DNA from: Eleusine coracana subsp. coracana
Taxonomy: Eukaryota; Streptophyta; Magnoliopsida; Poales; Poaceae
DNA length: 64,000 bases
NCBI GenBank assembly: GCA_032690845.1
Contig: CM064417.1
Span: forward strand, 40,678,432 to 40,742,431
Direction of reading: 5' to 3'
Each line of letters begins with the position of its first letter. The first letter of the stretch is position 1. The position numbers and the translations under genes are program-made. The notes beneath the pieces were generated by a model. The model was not told the origin of the DNA and made no database searches. It was given only the letters and a program-made list of their open reading frames with translations. Shown in pieces: positions 33,654-46,622 of the stretch.

Positions 33654-35762
33654 ATGTCGAAGTCGAGGGAAGGAAACAAGCCTCAAGATCTTGCTTCGGC
33701 AAGCAAGTGAAGTGGCTTGCACATGGCCATGTCTTTCAACTGTGTCGATGTAGCAAATATACATGGTAGTGGAAGTGGAAGATTGTCATACTTTGAGGGT
33801 AAAGATTTCAGTTGGTACAAACACCGCATGAAGATGTACCTCATGTCAATTGGTCCACCAATTTGGAAAATTGTGGAGAAATGATGTACCTTGGAGGACA
33901 AGGATAATCCTACAACCGTGGAGCAACTCAACTTACATCACAATGCTCAAGTGGTATCGGTCATTCTCTCTTCCTTGTATCCCAAGGAATATTCAAGAGT
34001 AGTCAGAATTTAGAATGCCCGAAGAATGTGGAAGAAGCTTGTATGTGCTCATGAAGGAGTTGATGTTGTGAAGAAGTCAAGACTCCATGTTCTCAAGAAT
34101 CAATTCAACTTCTTCGTCATGAACAATGGAGAAGAGCCTCAACAAACTCATGATAGGCTCATGGATATTGTCAATGAGAGAAGAGCTTATGGGGACAACA
34201 TCAAGGATGAAGAAGTCAACTACAAGCTCCTCATGACTCTTAGGATGTGGAATCCAACACTATGTATCATCATTGAGGAGAAGGATGGGTTTGAGAGCTT
34301 CACAACAGATGAAGTGATAGGAAGAATCAATGCCCATAAGAGTCGTGATGATGAGGGCAAGAGAGTAAATGTGCTCATTGGTGATGAGAGCATAAGCAAG
34401 AAGGACATAGCACTCAAGGCAAATGATGAAGATGAAGAGAATGATGATGATGAAGAAGACAATGAAGAGTTTGCCTTATTCGTTAAGAAATTTGGCAAAT
34501 ACATGATCAAAAATGGCTTCACCAAGAAAAGCTTTAATAAGGCAAAAGCTAGAAGAACAAACAGAAGATGCTATGAGTGTCATGATCAAGGACACATGAT
34601 TGCCGATTGTCCAAGGCTAAATGGCAAAGGCAAGAAGAGCGAGAAGTTCAATAACAAGAACAAGCCCAACAAGGAGTCATACAACAAGGGGCAAGCTCAC
34701 ATTGGCCAAGAGTACATCTCTGATGATGATGATAAAGATGATGAGGGTGGCATTGCCAACATTGCCATTGGTCTACCTCCAGTCAAGAAGACACTCTTCA
34801 ACAACCTCACCGATCATGAGGATGATGCATCCCGATGCTTCTTGGCCAAGGAAACCAAGGTATCTCCTTGTTTCGATTTCAATCCCTCTTATTGTAGTGA
34901 TGAAGAGGAGGACTTGGTCCCCTCTATGCAAGAAATGATGAAAATGCTAGGTAAACTTAATGAGAAGATTGAGGATCAAGAAAGAATCCTCCAAAGGCAA
35001 GAGGAGCTGCTCATTGAAGAAAAATAAAAGAACCTTAAGCTCACAAAGCAGCTTGAGCAAGAAATGGAAAAGAACAAGAACTTGACTAGTGATCCTGTCA
35101 AGGTCAAAGAGTCAAGTGATTCATGCACCTCTATCAAGAAGAAGCTTTAAGAGAGGTGTAGCTCATTGATAGAGGAGAACAAAGCTCTTGTGAAATCAAT
35201 TGAGGATCTCAAGTTGAGCTCACGTTCTTTGATGAAGAGATTGGAATCTTTCCAAGCTTCAGTAAGCAAAGGTTGTGGAAGGTGCCACAATATTAATGTT
35301 GAGATGATTGTCAAGCAAGATGCAATCATTGAAAAGATAACAAACCAAGTCAAGAAACTTGAGAAGAAGGCTCAAGTAGAAACCACTAGAAAGATTATTG
35401 GTGAACCAAGAGCCTCTCATGACAAGAGAGGATTAGGGTACAACAATAATGCACCCAAGAAGGGCTACAACAAGAGACCCAACTTTGTGCCTGAAGGCAA
35501 GGGTAAGCAAGTGACACAAGAAATGGTCAAAAAGGCCAAGAACAATGCTCCTCAAGCCAACAAGAACAACAAGACCTCCACCATATCCTTTTATGATTTT
35601 GATGCCTCCTATGTGCTAACCCGTAATGCTTATGGTAGAGTGGTTGCAAAATTTATTGGGCCACATGACGCAAGGTGCAAGCCATGTGTGTGGGTGCCCA
35701 AAGTTCTTGTATCTAATGTTAAGGGACCCAAACTAATTTGGGTGCCTAAAACACATGCTTGA
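33654..35762 (+). pseudogene. Copia-2 gag with CCHC knuckle, several stops
   Basis: One reading frame runs from ATG 33654 to TGA 35762 with in-frame stops near 33707, 33882, 34012, 35025 and 35147. The N-terminal third is the Copia gag core (FSWYKHRMKMYL near 33810). An acidic stretch lies near 34425-34470. The zinc knuckle CYECHDQGHMIADC (CX2CX4HX4C) is at about 34571-34612. A Lys/Glu/Gln-rich, coiled-coil-like part (34930-35400) and a basic tail follow. Gag packages element RNA; the long C-terminal coiled-coil-like region resembles Sirevirus gag. The broken frame cannot make full-length protein. Confidence 0.8.
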
Positions 35763-38700
35763 TTTCCTTTGTAGAAATACTCCTCCGGTGGCGGAACATG
35801 GGTGCTTTATAGCGGGTGCTCAAATCATATGACCGGAGAGAGATCGATGTTCTCCACAATTGATCATGACAACTTACCAAGTGGAGGCATCTCATTTGGA
35901 AATGATAACAAAGGAAAGGTATTTGGTCGTGGATGGATTAATATCACCCACGACCTTTAAATTGGTAGTGCTTATCTTGTGAATGGTCTAGGGTACAACT
36001 TGATGTCCATATCACAACTTTGTGAGATGGGCTATAGTTGTCTCTTTGACGATGATGGCATGACCGTTTTTAGGAAGAAGGGTTCTTCAATAGCTTTCAA
36101 AGGGTATTTAGAGGACAAGATCTATCTTGTTGATTTTAGCAACAAAAGAGGGATCTAACCTAAATGCTTGTTTGGTCGCTAAACCGACCTTGAGTTGGCT
36201 ATGGCATCGACGGCTAGCTCATGTTGGGATGAGGAATCTTTCCAAACTGCTAAAAGGTGGTCACGTTGTCGGACTAAAGGATGTTGCTTTTGAGAAGGAC
36301 AAAATATGTAGCACATGTCAAGCCGGAAAGCAAGTTGGAGCATCACATCCCTCCAAAACCATGATGACAACGACAAGACCATTAGGGTTGACACACATGG
36401 ACCTATTCGGACCCGTCACCTACATAAGCATTGGTGGTGACAAATACGGCCTTGTAATTGTTAATGATTATTCTTGTTTCACTTGAATATTCTTGAAACA
36501 CAAGGAATTTTAAAGAGGTTTTTGAGGAGAGCACAAAATGAGTATGAAGTAAAGATCAAGAACATAAGGAGTGATAATAGAACCGAATTCAAGAACACTC
36601 GAGTTCAAGATTATCTTGATGAAGAAGGTATCGAGCATAAATTCTCCGCTCCATGCACTCCACAATAAAATGGAGTAGCCGAAAGGAAGAAGCGCACGCT
36701 CATAGAGATGGCAAGAACTATGCTTGATGAATACAAGACGCCCAACACTTTTTAGGCCGAAGCCATCAACACCGCATGCCATGCAACAAATAGATTATAT
36801 CTTCATAAGATCTTACCGGTAACCTTCCCAATGTTTCATATTTTCGGGTCTTTAGGAGCAAGTGTTTTATTCTTAACAAGAAATCCAAATCTTCTAAATT
36901 TGCTCCCATGACTCATGAAGGTTTTCTTCTTGGTTATAGAACTAATGTTTATGCATATCATGTCTTTAACAAAGACACCGAAGTTGTTGAAATAACCCGA
37001 GATGTGTAATTTGATGAATCTAATCTCTACTATAAAGGCTAAACATCCTCTCTAAAACCACTCACCTCTAAAACCACTCACCTGAGTTTATACCCATCCT
37101 CAACTTCTTAGTGATTGATTCCTACTTAATTGCGGGCTCGGTTCATTGGTCCCTTTGGCGTTAGCAGCATCTAGCCGTCTGATCAGTGGACCTTGTTAAA
37201 ACCGAGCGTAAAATCTTACGCTTTCCACGTTTTGTGTTGTCCATCCTTGGAAAACTTTTCTCATCGAACGGTAGCCATACCCGCCCGCTGTAGTCGCTCT
37301 GCTCTTTCCTTTTTTCATTTGCGTGATTGACTCGCACCTTCCCCTTTCCGTGATCGCATCTCTTCCTCAGCAAGGCGGTGGCCGGCGGGCGGGCGGAGAC
37401 AAACTGAAGCACGCGGGCGGGCCGACGTTGGGTGCTGGCGCAGACAGGCGGTGGAGGCCGACATGGGGTGGCGACGACGTGGTGGAGCACGCCGGGCTTC
37501 GCCCGCCGGGGCGGATCGGGCACGGCCGTGGCCGGTCATGGCGTGGGTGGGCGACCTCGTGCGCAGCAGGCCGAGCGCGCTGGCGCACGGAGGTGGGTGG
37601 CCGGCCACGCGGTGGGGCGAGCGGGCGGCGGGTCGAGCGCGCCAACGCGGAGGTGGGTCGGTGAGGGCGTCGGCGGCCGCAGCGCTGCCCTCCTCTCCCA
37701 TTCTCTCCAGACGAATGAAGACTTCAATATTCTTAGATAAGAAATCTTTTCTCCAATCCCTGTATGTTCGAGCAATTCCTCCTCCAATCCCTCTTCATGA
37801 GATCTACGACAAGCTCCCTTGGACCAGGACGGAGCTCCAGCTCACACCTAATTTGGAGTCCGTCGCCTTCCTGTGCCCACTCGACATCTCGCCCTTCTGA
37901 TGTGCCCCTTCCAATTAATCTCATTGTTCCCCATCGAGAGAGGCAATAGAGATCTCTGCTTCACGAATCCATGTGTGGAGAGCTTCTGCATCTATTTCTG
38001 AGATGATATGTAGAGCTTGCCGTATGTGTCATTTGCATGCTTTCAATCTTCTCATCAATTGAATAAATTTCACTGCAATTTTATGTCTACTAGGGTTTCA
38101 ATGATTAAGAGTGGCCAAGCTAGAATCTTTCGTCCCTGTTTCATTGGATGTTTTGATACAGAATGATTAATTAGCTATGCTCAGAGCTGATTCATTGGAG
38201 GCTCAACTGCGGTTCAAGCCAAGATTGCTGCTCGTCCACGCATATGCATCAGGTACCATTGTTCACTTTCTTCCCTTTATGAACCTATAATATTTCAGAC
38301 ACCTTGGCAGTATTTCTAGCTACCAATTGTGTCTTTGAGATGTGAACTTGTTTATAAAAATATCTATATTTCTAGCTGCCAGTCAAAATAACAGGTAGAT
38401 TATTCTAATAGGTTGATATGAAGGGTTTTCCAGTGATGAATAAAATGGAAAGTTGTGTATTTCTGGTTACATGACTCTTTTTTTACTTTATGTTAGTGCA
38501 TTTATATGTAACTGTATGCCAGTATTTTGGCCAGTATTTATATGTAACTATATGTTACATTCCTCAACAGTTGTTCCATATTCTGACATATCAAGTCACA
38601 CTTCTCAACTTTTGTTTCTTTAGACTGGTTGCACATTTAAACACTAGAAATATTTTTCTTTGGGATTGAGAACGCTGATCACTTATGTGGGCTATGAGGC

Positions 38701-39717
38701 CTAGGAAATTGGCAATACAGCCAGGCTATGGATGGTGGTACTGTTATGTTATCTTTATCTAAGTCATTGCAAATCAAGCTTAGGATTAGATAGCAATTAG
38801 CCAAGTACCATATGAGCAAATATTTCTGTGTGTTAGAACATTCATCTTGAATTCTCAACTGTATGTTGTTATTTTCTCTATGATTATTTCCGAACAAATA
38901 TGCTTCTTTGGTTGGATTGAAATCTGGCGGAGCTTATAGGTGCTGGGATTTCAGCATGCAGATTGTAAGTACAGTGATTTTCTAAATTAATTTGTAGGTA
39001 TGTTCCTCAGAAATCATTTGGAGATAGCCAGTTTTATGACCTGAACCCGATAATGATTGCCTGTCCTTCAGTAGTGTATTGTGGTGGGACAACATAGACA
39101 ATTGGCCTGCTCTTCATATTGATGACCCACTTTTCTTTTTTTTTTTTCCCTCACTGGTTTTAGACAGACTGCAACTTCTATTTGCTATTTCTTGCAGAAG
39201 TTAGCGTGCTACCTAGAGATGGTTTGGATAGTTGCATTCTACAGAAACTCAATAGTTGCTCTTTTACATCTCTTTTCTCTTTTTTATATTGTTCCTGTAC
39301 AGATCTCATGAAGTGACTTGTTTTAATCAGCTTGTGGAATTCATCCCTTTCTCAATTTTTTATGTAGTTGCTCTACTGATTGCCATGAAGTGAACTTGCT
39401 CTTCAAAATTAGTAATGTTCACACCTAGAAAAATAAAGCATCCTTGCACCCAAACATAAAGCAGCTTGACAGCTCTACCAATTCAGTTACATGATCATCT
39501 GCTTTCATCACAATTGAAGTTTTGTGTTTGCACAAATTTGTTTCAGGCTGCTACCTCATTAGAGGCTTGTCATGTCTTCGTAGTTCCTTCCAAGCTGTGA
39601 TATCAATACTGAAGCATTCTTTAAACTTTTCTTTTTTTCTTGGATTTATGGCTTGAATGATATTTATTAGTGTGTTTACATTTATAGGGCCCAGGGTCAC
39701 CATTATGGTTAGCCTTA

Positions 39718-40045
39718 TCTCTATTATAAAGGCTAAACTTTCTGTGTAAAATCACTCACCTGAGATTATACCCATCTTCACTCTAATAGTGATTGATAAA
39801 ACTGAATTGCGGGTCCGATAATTAGATGTCATGAGCGAACCGTAACTCGCAGTATGATTTGTAGGCCCCGGTACCATTAGCGTAACATCTTACGCGAAAA
39901 TGAACGTGTCGTCCGAAAATCAACGTCTTTTCTCACCGAACGGCAGTCATACGCGCCCGCTGTAGCCGCTCTGCTCTTTCCTTTTTCCCTTCGCGTGATT
40001 GACTCGCACCTTCCCCTCCACGTGATCGCATCTCTTCCTCCGGCG
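39718..40045 (+). mobile_element. second Helitron 5' end inside the Helitron
   Basis: TCTCTATTATAAAGGCTAAA after a host A repeats the outer 5' terminus. Similarity to the outer copy continues for about 330 bp with indels (CACTCACCTGAG, CGCCCGCTGTAG.CGCTCTGCTC, GATTGACTCGCACC). It marks a nested family member or a duplicated 5' end. Its own 3' end is not clear. Confidence 0.65.
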
Positions 40046-40046
40046 A

Positions 40047-40649
40047 ATGTTCAAAACCGGGCAAGGACGAGACGCTGAGGATGAGACCTTGGCGGAATGC
40101 GGGCGCGCTGAGGAACAAGGAGCATCGGGAGCTGCTGGCCACCGTCCACTTCTGCTCACCCCCGTCGTTCCCTCTCCTCCCACTGTCGGCAACCTCTCGG
40201 TCCCATGCCTCCCTGCCCCTACCGGACTAGCACGCCGTCGCGACCCTGTCTTTCTCTGGCGGCTCCATTTTACGGGAGGCTGTGAGGTCGGGTTGAAGCG
40301 GGGTCGCGACTACGCGCACACGGTGATGGCTCCAAATCTGGCATGCCACTGCGTCAGGTCAGGCAGCATCCAATCGGCAGCGGTTCTCCAGCTTCTCCCC
40401 TGTCGTCGAGCGCGGATCCACGGTTTATACCTGTCGCCGAGCGCGGATTCGCTAGCACACATAACGGCATCCTCTTGCGATGGACGTGTCCCCTCCCTCT
40501 GCAACATGCTCAAGGTGGCGTTGCACTATGGTCTGGGGCTGGAAGGATCACGGTTTTTCGAAGTGCTCAATCTGGCGATCCAGCTCCTCAATCTGGCTTG
40601 TGAGAGAGTCAAGTCCATGTGCTATTGGTCCACGATGAACCTGGTCTAA
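40047..40649 (+). other. 200-codon open frame in the Helitron, no recognised product
   Basis: An open frame in a GC-rich block directly after the second Helitron 5' terminus. It has no recognisable domain and competes with frames on both strands. It could be a captured exon; I do not call it a gene. Confidence 0.25.
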
Positions 40650-40699
40650 TCCCCGCCGTCTTGCACCTCTCTTGCCCTCTTGGTAGGCTACTATTTCCA

Positions 40700-43600
40700 T
40701 CCCTCATTGCTCAGCATGTGTACATGTCAATTGCTTTCATTTTTTTTTTCAAAGTTCAAGTATGATCTACCTTTCTGATATGCATACAGGTGCATCAAGG
40801 TATATATACAGTTTGGCATGTCTCCAAGGTGTTCAACGAAATGACAGTAAGGTTGATTTTTAATTGCATGGTCCAGACAGTAATATTGAGTTGATTACAC
40901 GATCTGGATGTGGCTTCGTCCACATCTGCATTGCGGCCTTGGTCTGTGTGCACTGCCCAATTCCTGATTTGAGCTGCGGCCTTGACTCCTCAACTGTTCT
41001 CTGTGACGGCGTGTTCTGGCTGGTAAGTAACTTCTAAACATGCTAGATATTATCTCTGAACTCTATAGATGGCTAAACATAGAGTATTGATCTTTTTGAG
41101 ATGTTCAGTCTCTTGATTGAATGAATTAAGGGGAGCAGAAGGAGATACAGTTTGGGGATAAACGTCTGAAACTTTTATTGCCTCTGTTTTATGTAGAACT
41201 CAGGGGAGGACGGGGGGCACCAAGGTCTCATGGCAGTTTGCCTGTCTGAAGGAGATAGAGTTTGAGGTCAGTTTTTTGAGGTATTTCCTTACTATTGTTG
41301 CCTGTCTTTATTTCTCATCTTACATAGAGTTATCCAATTATTTGGGGTCAATTTAAAAGAGATAGAGTTTGTGTGTTTGTTTGCATACAGAATAAAATAT
41401 TTGACTTCTGAATATTATTTGCATACGCCAGTGCTATCAGATCACATGTACAAGTACTTGCTTGACAAATGAGGGAAGTTTCTCATGCTATCGACATTTG
41501 GCCTCCTGAGATATACAGATACGAGTGTTACTGTTGTCTACTATAAAAATCTGCTGCAAACTCATGATAGGCAAATACCTGTTATATATGTGTAACCCTG
41601 AGATCATCCACTCACCAACTTTCAGATTGTTGGTGAAATAGACCTTGGTTATATGTTATTCCCTGCATATTACATTAGCAGAATATATAGTCATGTCTTT
41701 CGATTGATGAGAAAATGCATGATTCCTGAGCTTGACAGTCATTTCCATGAATTATTGAGCAAGGAAGCAAGCATCCCAAAAATATCTAGCAGTGTTATTA
41801 GCATATTTATATCTGCTCATCATCTAGACTATCCTGGTGCCATTTTTTGCATAGACGATTTCTGATTTCAGGTAAAGCTACTGTTATTGTTATTTTGAAG
41901 AAGGTGTTCATTGCTGCTCTTGCAGGTCCCAAATAGTATCTGGTTTCATCAACCACTACCAAGCGTTCTTTCTTCCAAGCAATGATATTCAGACCTGAGA
42001 GCTACAAGGTTAAAGATATTCTTATTTTACCTGAATGTACATTTCTCAATACTTGAGCTATTATAGTGATGCTAGAGAGACCATGTTAAGTCTGGTTTCT
42101 ACAATGCTTCAATTTTTTCAAACCAATTTTGACATTTAGGTCCCCTTTTTGTATTTATTCCAAATGATTATCATTACTTAAATTTTTTACAGTCCTATCT
42201 TTATGTGAACAACACTTGTTACTATCGTGATATATTTATTACTGGGCTTATGCTACCTCTCATGCAACTACGGCTGGACCTGGATGGTTGACATCTAAAA
42301 TGTGCAAGCAGTGAGGCTTCATTGCTTCTGGTTTTCTGAAGGATTGATGACTTCAATCTTCACATGGCAGGCGATATCCATGCAACTACGACTGCAAACA
42401 TTCTCTTCGTCACAATAGCCTTTGAAGATTCAATTTGGTAAGGCCGTTGCTATTCTCTTCTTGATGCATGAGTTTGTGACATCAGTGCATTCGTCTGTTA
42501 TCTTTCTGTTCTGATAATAGGTTCCTTCATTCTATGTTGCATTTGTGACCTTGATTTCTTTCTTGGTAAGTTTGCCTTGTCATTTTTTATTAGATGTCTG
42601 AGTATAGTTGATATACAAATGCCTTTTTTTTTGGTTTCTTGATTTTGGTGTCTAATTTCTCATAGATCCTCATCATGTTCAGGAGCATGTGAACTATTTG
42701 TTGTCTGCTGTGCCGGTACATTTTGATCTTGCCAACAAAGAAAAATCTTTGAGCAAGAAAAAAATTTGATAGGTTCAGCCATGTCATCATTCTTGAGATG
42801 ATTAGTTCTTCCGCAAATTAGTTATAGGTTGTCAAGGGAAGAGACACCAGAGAATCTTGTGCGAGGATATTATTTAATAACAATATGTACATTTATTAAA
42901 TATTTATTATGCGAGGACGCACGTGCAAAAAATTTGGTTTAATAATTAATACTATTGAATAACATTCTCAGTTCGATCTGCTACAGATTTCTTAGTGTTT
43001 CTACCATTTTTTCAACTAAAAATTACTTTGTATTCTTCAATCAAGAGTAGATGGGCAAGAATTGTTCCGTTTTTTTTGTGTGTTGTAGCACAACTCCAGG
43101 ATCTAATTTTCGATCAAATGATTTCCTTGCTAATTTTCTGGCATTCTTTTTTGTCACATGTCGTCACTGAATTGATATTGTTTCTTGTTTTTTCTTTATA
43201 GGTGGTGGACATCATGTGAAGAATATCTAGAGGGAGGATCTGACAGTTTCACAAATGAGACATTCTGGTAGTTGCATTGCATCTTAGTGTGAGATTCTTA
43301 TTGGTGATTGCCATATTAGCAATCATTTTGTACTTGTGATTTGTTTTGAGTGATTCACTTCTTAGATATATTGAATATTTGGTTCCAGATATAATTCTTT
43401 GGTTGGATATTGTTGCAGGTTCATGACACTTGGCATAACATGCATGTTATAATCTTGTTTATGTGTAGTGATCATCTGCAAGAGCGAATCTAATGGTGCT
43501 GTATGGTCATGGGTAGGTTGTCAAGTACTCTTCCGGCATTGTCAAGTACCATTGTTATGTTAGCGACGATTGAAATACTATATTTTGGTTCCTAGAATTT

Positions 43601-43770
43601 TCAATTCAAACCAGTGTTTTTAAATGAACATTGGAGGAGTCAAGTATCTTCTTTTTCTCTGCAGTAGTCAATTCTCCTCATCTTGTAGTGAATCATGTTT
43701 TGCATTGTCTGGATTCTCTTGCTACATAAAAACATGGAGCGACGGACTAAAAACTAACTATTATGTTTGT
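40700..43770. other. Helitron interior, AT-rich, no gene recognised
   Basis: T-rich and intron-like sequence with scattered GT and AG splice-like words. Short frames (for example 41653-41865) match nothing I recognise. A degenerate Helitron-like 3' end lies at about 42908-42932 (TGCGAGGACGCACGTGCAAA) but lacks the CTAG terminus. Confidence 0.4.
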
Positions 43771-43772
43771 TT

Positions 43773-43926
43773 GACTATTCGGTTACAAATATACAGTATT
43801 AGTGCAAGACATGCTTGTTGTTTGGCTATTCGATTATAAATATACCAGTTCAATTTTAGCGCAAGACATGTTTTTTATTTGGCTATTCGGCTACGAATAT
43901 ACCTTTTTAGTGCAAGACATGCTTGT
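43773..43926 (+). repeat. threefold imperfect tandem repeat
   Basis: Three units of about 50-57 bp each run from CTATTCG(G/A)(T/C)TA.(A/G)AATATAC to AG(T/C)GCAAGACATG(C/T)TT. Confidence 0.7.
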
Positions 43927-44120
43927 TGGAGTACTCTAATCACTTGTCTTTAATATTGGCTTGAAGATAGAAGAATAATGGCAGAGTCAATGGTGAAAGA
44001 GTATGGTGTGCTTAGGTTGCAGAGGACATTTATGTGCAGATTCTCTCAGCTTTTGTCCTGGTCACCATCTTAGAGCTCAAGAGGAAACAAGATCGTGGTT
44101 CAAGCATGAAAAAAATTGTA

Positions 44121-44226
44121 AGGGTGTAACTCAAAATGGGTGTGCAATATATTAGTTGTCATGCATAATTGACAGGGTGTAACTCAAAATGGGTGTGCAA
44201 TATATTAGTTGTCATGCATAATTGAC
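44121..44226 (+). repeat. perfect 53-bp tandem duplication
   Basis: Two identical 53-bp units (44121-44173 and 44174-44226) start AGGGTGTAACTC and end CATAATTGAC. The perfect identity suggests a recent event or an assembly duplication. Confidence 0.9.
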
Positions 44227-44629
44227 TTTATCAGTACATAGCAACAAAATAATTTTTAGAATTATTGTCTCAACAAATGATACATACTATGTTCCCAGTT
44301 CCCTCAATATATAAGTGAAATGAGGTGAATGGTAAAATAGCTTTAATTTCTGATAAACCGCACTATGATATGTTGTCAGTTCCATTTATCTTAATCATTT
44401 ATAAATCACAAATGACTGGGATAGATATATTTGGAGATCATAATGTGTCAACTAATTACATGACAGATGAGACTGATCATTATATCCATATAGATTTAAC
44501 TACGTTATATTGTCATTATTTTTTATGGTTTTCTTCGTCCTAGAAAGTGCTTAAGATCAAAAGTAAATATGATTAGATGTGCATTTCTTAGTAAAGGCTT
44601 GTTACTATATATTGTTTGGATGAATAATA

Positions 44630-44660
44630 GCATGTGCGTGTCGCACGTGCAAAAGACTAG
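44630..44660 (+). other. Helitron 3' terminal hairpin and CTAG end
   Basis: Nine-base arms (44630-44638 and 44642-44650, one G-T pair) enclose a 3-nt loop and are followed by AAAAGACTAG. This is the rolling-circle termination signature. Confidence 0.85.
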
Positions 44661-46622
44661 TGGCTCTTAAGTAGAGCAAGTTAATCCAAGTGATGTAGGT
44701 GATGAGGCTCTCTGTGATGCAATAAGGAATTTGGCTATTGGTGAAATAAGACCACAAGACCTAAACTCAACTCAAGATGAACCATCTTCTTCAAACCAAG
44801 ATAACTCCCCTTCACAAGATCCGCATGATGAACAAGATCAAGGAAATCGCCAAGCTCATGGTGACGATCATGTTCAAGGCGATGACCAAGATCAAGTTCA
44901 AGATGATGGTGAAGGAGACCCTCAAGATATCAACCATCAAGAAGAAGAAGATCCATCTAGGCCCACGCACCCACCCACGAGTCCGATAAAGCATTCAAAA
45001 GGTTCACCCCGTTGACAATATTCTTGGTGATATTTAAAGAGGGGTAACTACTTGATCTAAAATGGCTACGTACTCGTTTGTTTCCTCTATGGAACTTCTT
45101 AGGGTGGAACAAGCACTTCAAGACTCGGATTGGGTGATGGCCATACAAGAAGAGTTGAACAACTTGGAAAGAAACAAAGTGTGGTCATTGGTGGAAAGAC
45201 CCAAGCAAAATGTTGTAGGCACAAAACAAGTGTTCCGAAATAAGCAAGATGAACATGGTGTAGTGGTGAGAAACAAAGCAAGATTTGTTGCTAATGGCTA
45301 CTCATAAGTTGAAGGTTTGGACTTTGGTGAAACTTATGCCCGTAGCTAGGTTTGAGTCAATTCATATTTTACTTGCCTATGCTACTCATCATGGCTTTAA
45401 GCTTTTTCAAATGGATGTGAAAAGTGCATTTTGTAATGGCCCCATTTAAGAGAAGGTGTATATACAACAACCTACAGGATTTGAAGACCCAAAGAAACCA
45501 AATCATGTGTAAAAGCTTCACAAAGCTCTCTACGGCCTCAAGCAAGCTCGTCGAGCTTGGTATGAACACCTCAAGTGATACATAATCAACAAGGGCTTCA
45601 CAATTGGCAAGACCGATCCTACTCTCTTCACAAGAAAAGTTGATAATGATTTATTTGTGTGCCAAATATATGTCGATGACATTATATTTAGTTCTACTAA
45701 TCAATCTTTTTTTGATGAGTTCGCCAAGATTATGACTAGGAAATTTGAGATGTCCATGATGGGGGAGTTGAAGTTCTTTCTAAGTTTTCAAGTCAAGCAA
45801 CTTGAAGAAGGAACATTTATAAGTCAAACCAAGTACACTCAAGACATATTCAAGAAGTTTGACATGGAGCATGCAAAGCCAAACAAGACTCCCAAGAAGA
45901 AAAATGGACACCTCGGACTAGATGTAAACGGTAAGCCCGTGGATCAAAAGGTATATCGATCCATGATTGGATCTTTGCTTTATCTTTGTGCATCTAGGCC
46001 CGATATGATGCTTAGTGTGTGCATGTGTGCAAGATTCCAAGCGGCTCTGAAGGAAAGTCACTTAGTGGCTGTCAAAAGGATCTTGAGATATTTAGTTCAT
46101 ACACCCAACCTAGGATTGTGGTATCCAAAGGGTTCCAAGTTCAAGTTAGTTGGTTATTCTGATGCCGACTACACTGGATGTAAGGTGGATAGAAAGAGTA
46201 CCTCCGGGACTTTCTAATTCTTGGGTAGGTCCCTTATGTCTTGGTCATCCAAGAAACAAAACTCTGTTGCCCTATCCACAGCCGAAGCGGAGTATGTCAC
46301 AGCTGGAAGTTGTTGTGCTCAACTACTTTGGATGCGACAAACTCTAAAGGACTTTGGATACACTATGACCAAACTTCCCCTCCTATGTGAAAATGAGAGT
46401 ATCATCATGATTGCATATAACATTATTGATCATAATAGGACTAAGCATATAGATATCCGACACCACTTCTTGAGAGATCATTCTATTGAAGGGGATATTG
46501 AGATTAGCTATGTGACAACCGATAAACAATTAGCTGATATATTTACCAAGCCCCTAGAAGAGAAGCAATTTTGTGAGCTTAGGAGTGAGCTGAATATCTT
46601 GTTTTCATCCAATGTGGAGTAG

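Larger units (their letters stand above)
37024..44660 (+). mobile_element. non-autonomous Helitron inserted in Copia-2 pol
   Basis: The 5' end TCTCTACTATAAAGGCTAAA follows a host A, and the 3' end CTAG is followed by a host T, the Helitron insertion rule, with no target duplication. Ten bases before the end is a hairpin with arms GCATGTGCG and CGCACGTGC and loop TGT (44630-44650). The host frame continues across the junction. No Rep/helicase domain was recognised in the 7.6 kb, so it is non-autonomous. GC-rich blocks (37350-37700, 40050-40650) may be captured gene pieces. Confidence 0.88.
35763..46622 (+). pseudogene. Copia-2 pol, split by a Helitron and stop-ridden
   Basis: Segment 1 (35763-37023) is in the gag frame at first. 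A protease-like site near 35799-35837 reads WVLYSGCSNHMTG, with Tyr for the catalytic Asp. A frameshift near 36140 leads into integrase: HHCC region (WLWHRRLAH, CSTCQAGKQ), then the catalytic-core relic with RSDNRTEF. Segment 2 (44661-46622) holds the rest: RT with intact YVDD (45669-45680) and RNase H (LSTAEAEYVTAG, LADIFTKPLEEK). Stops occur near 36487, 36666, 36754, 44669, 45307, 45447, 45510, 45578 and 46215. The reading frame across 37023/44661 is continuous, which dates the Helitron as a later insertion. Confidence 0.85.
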
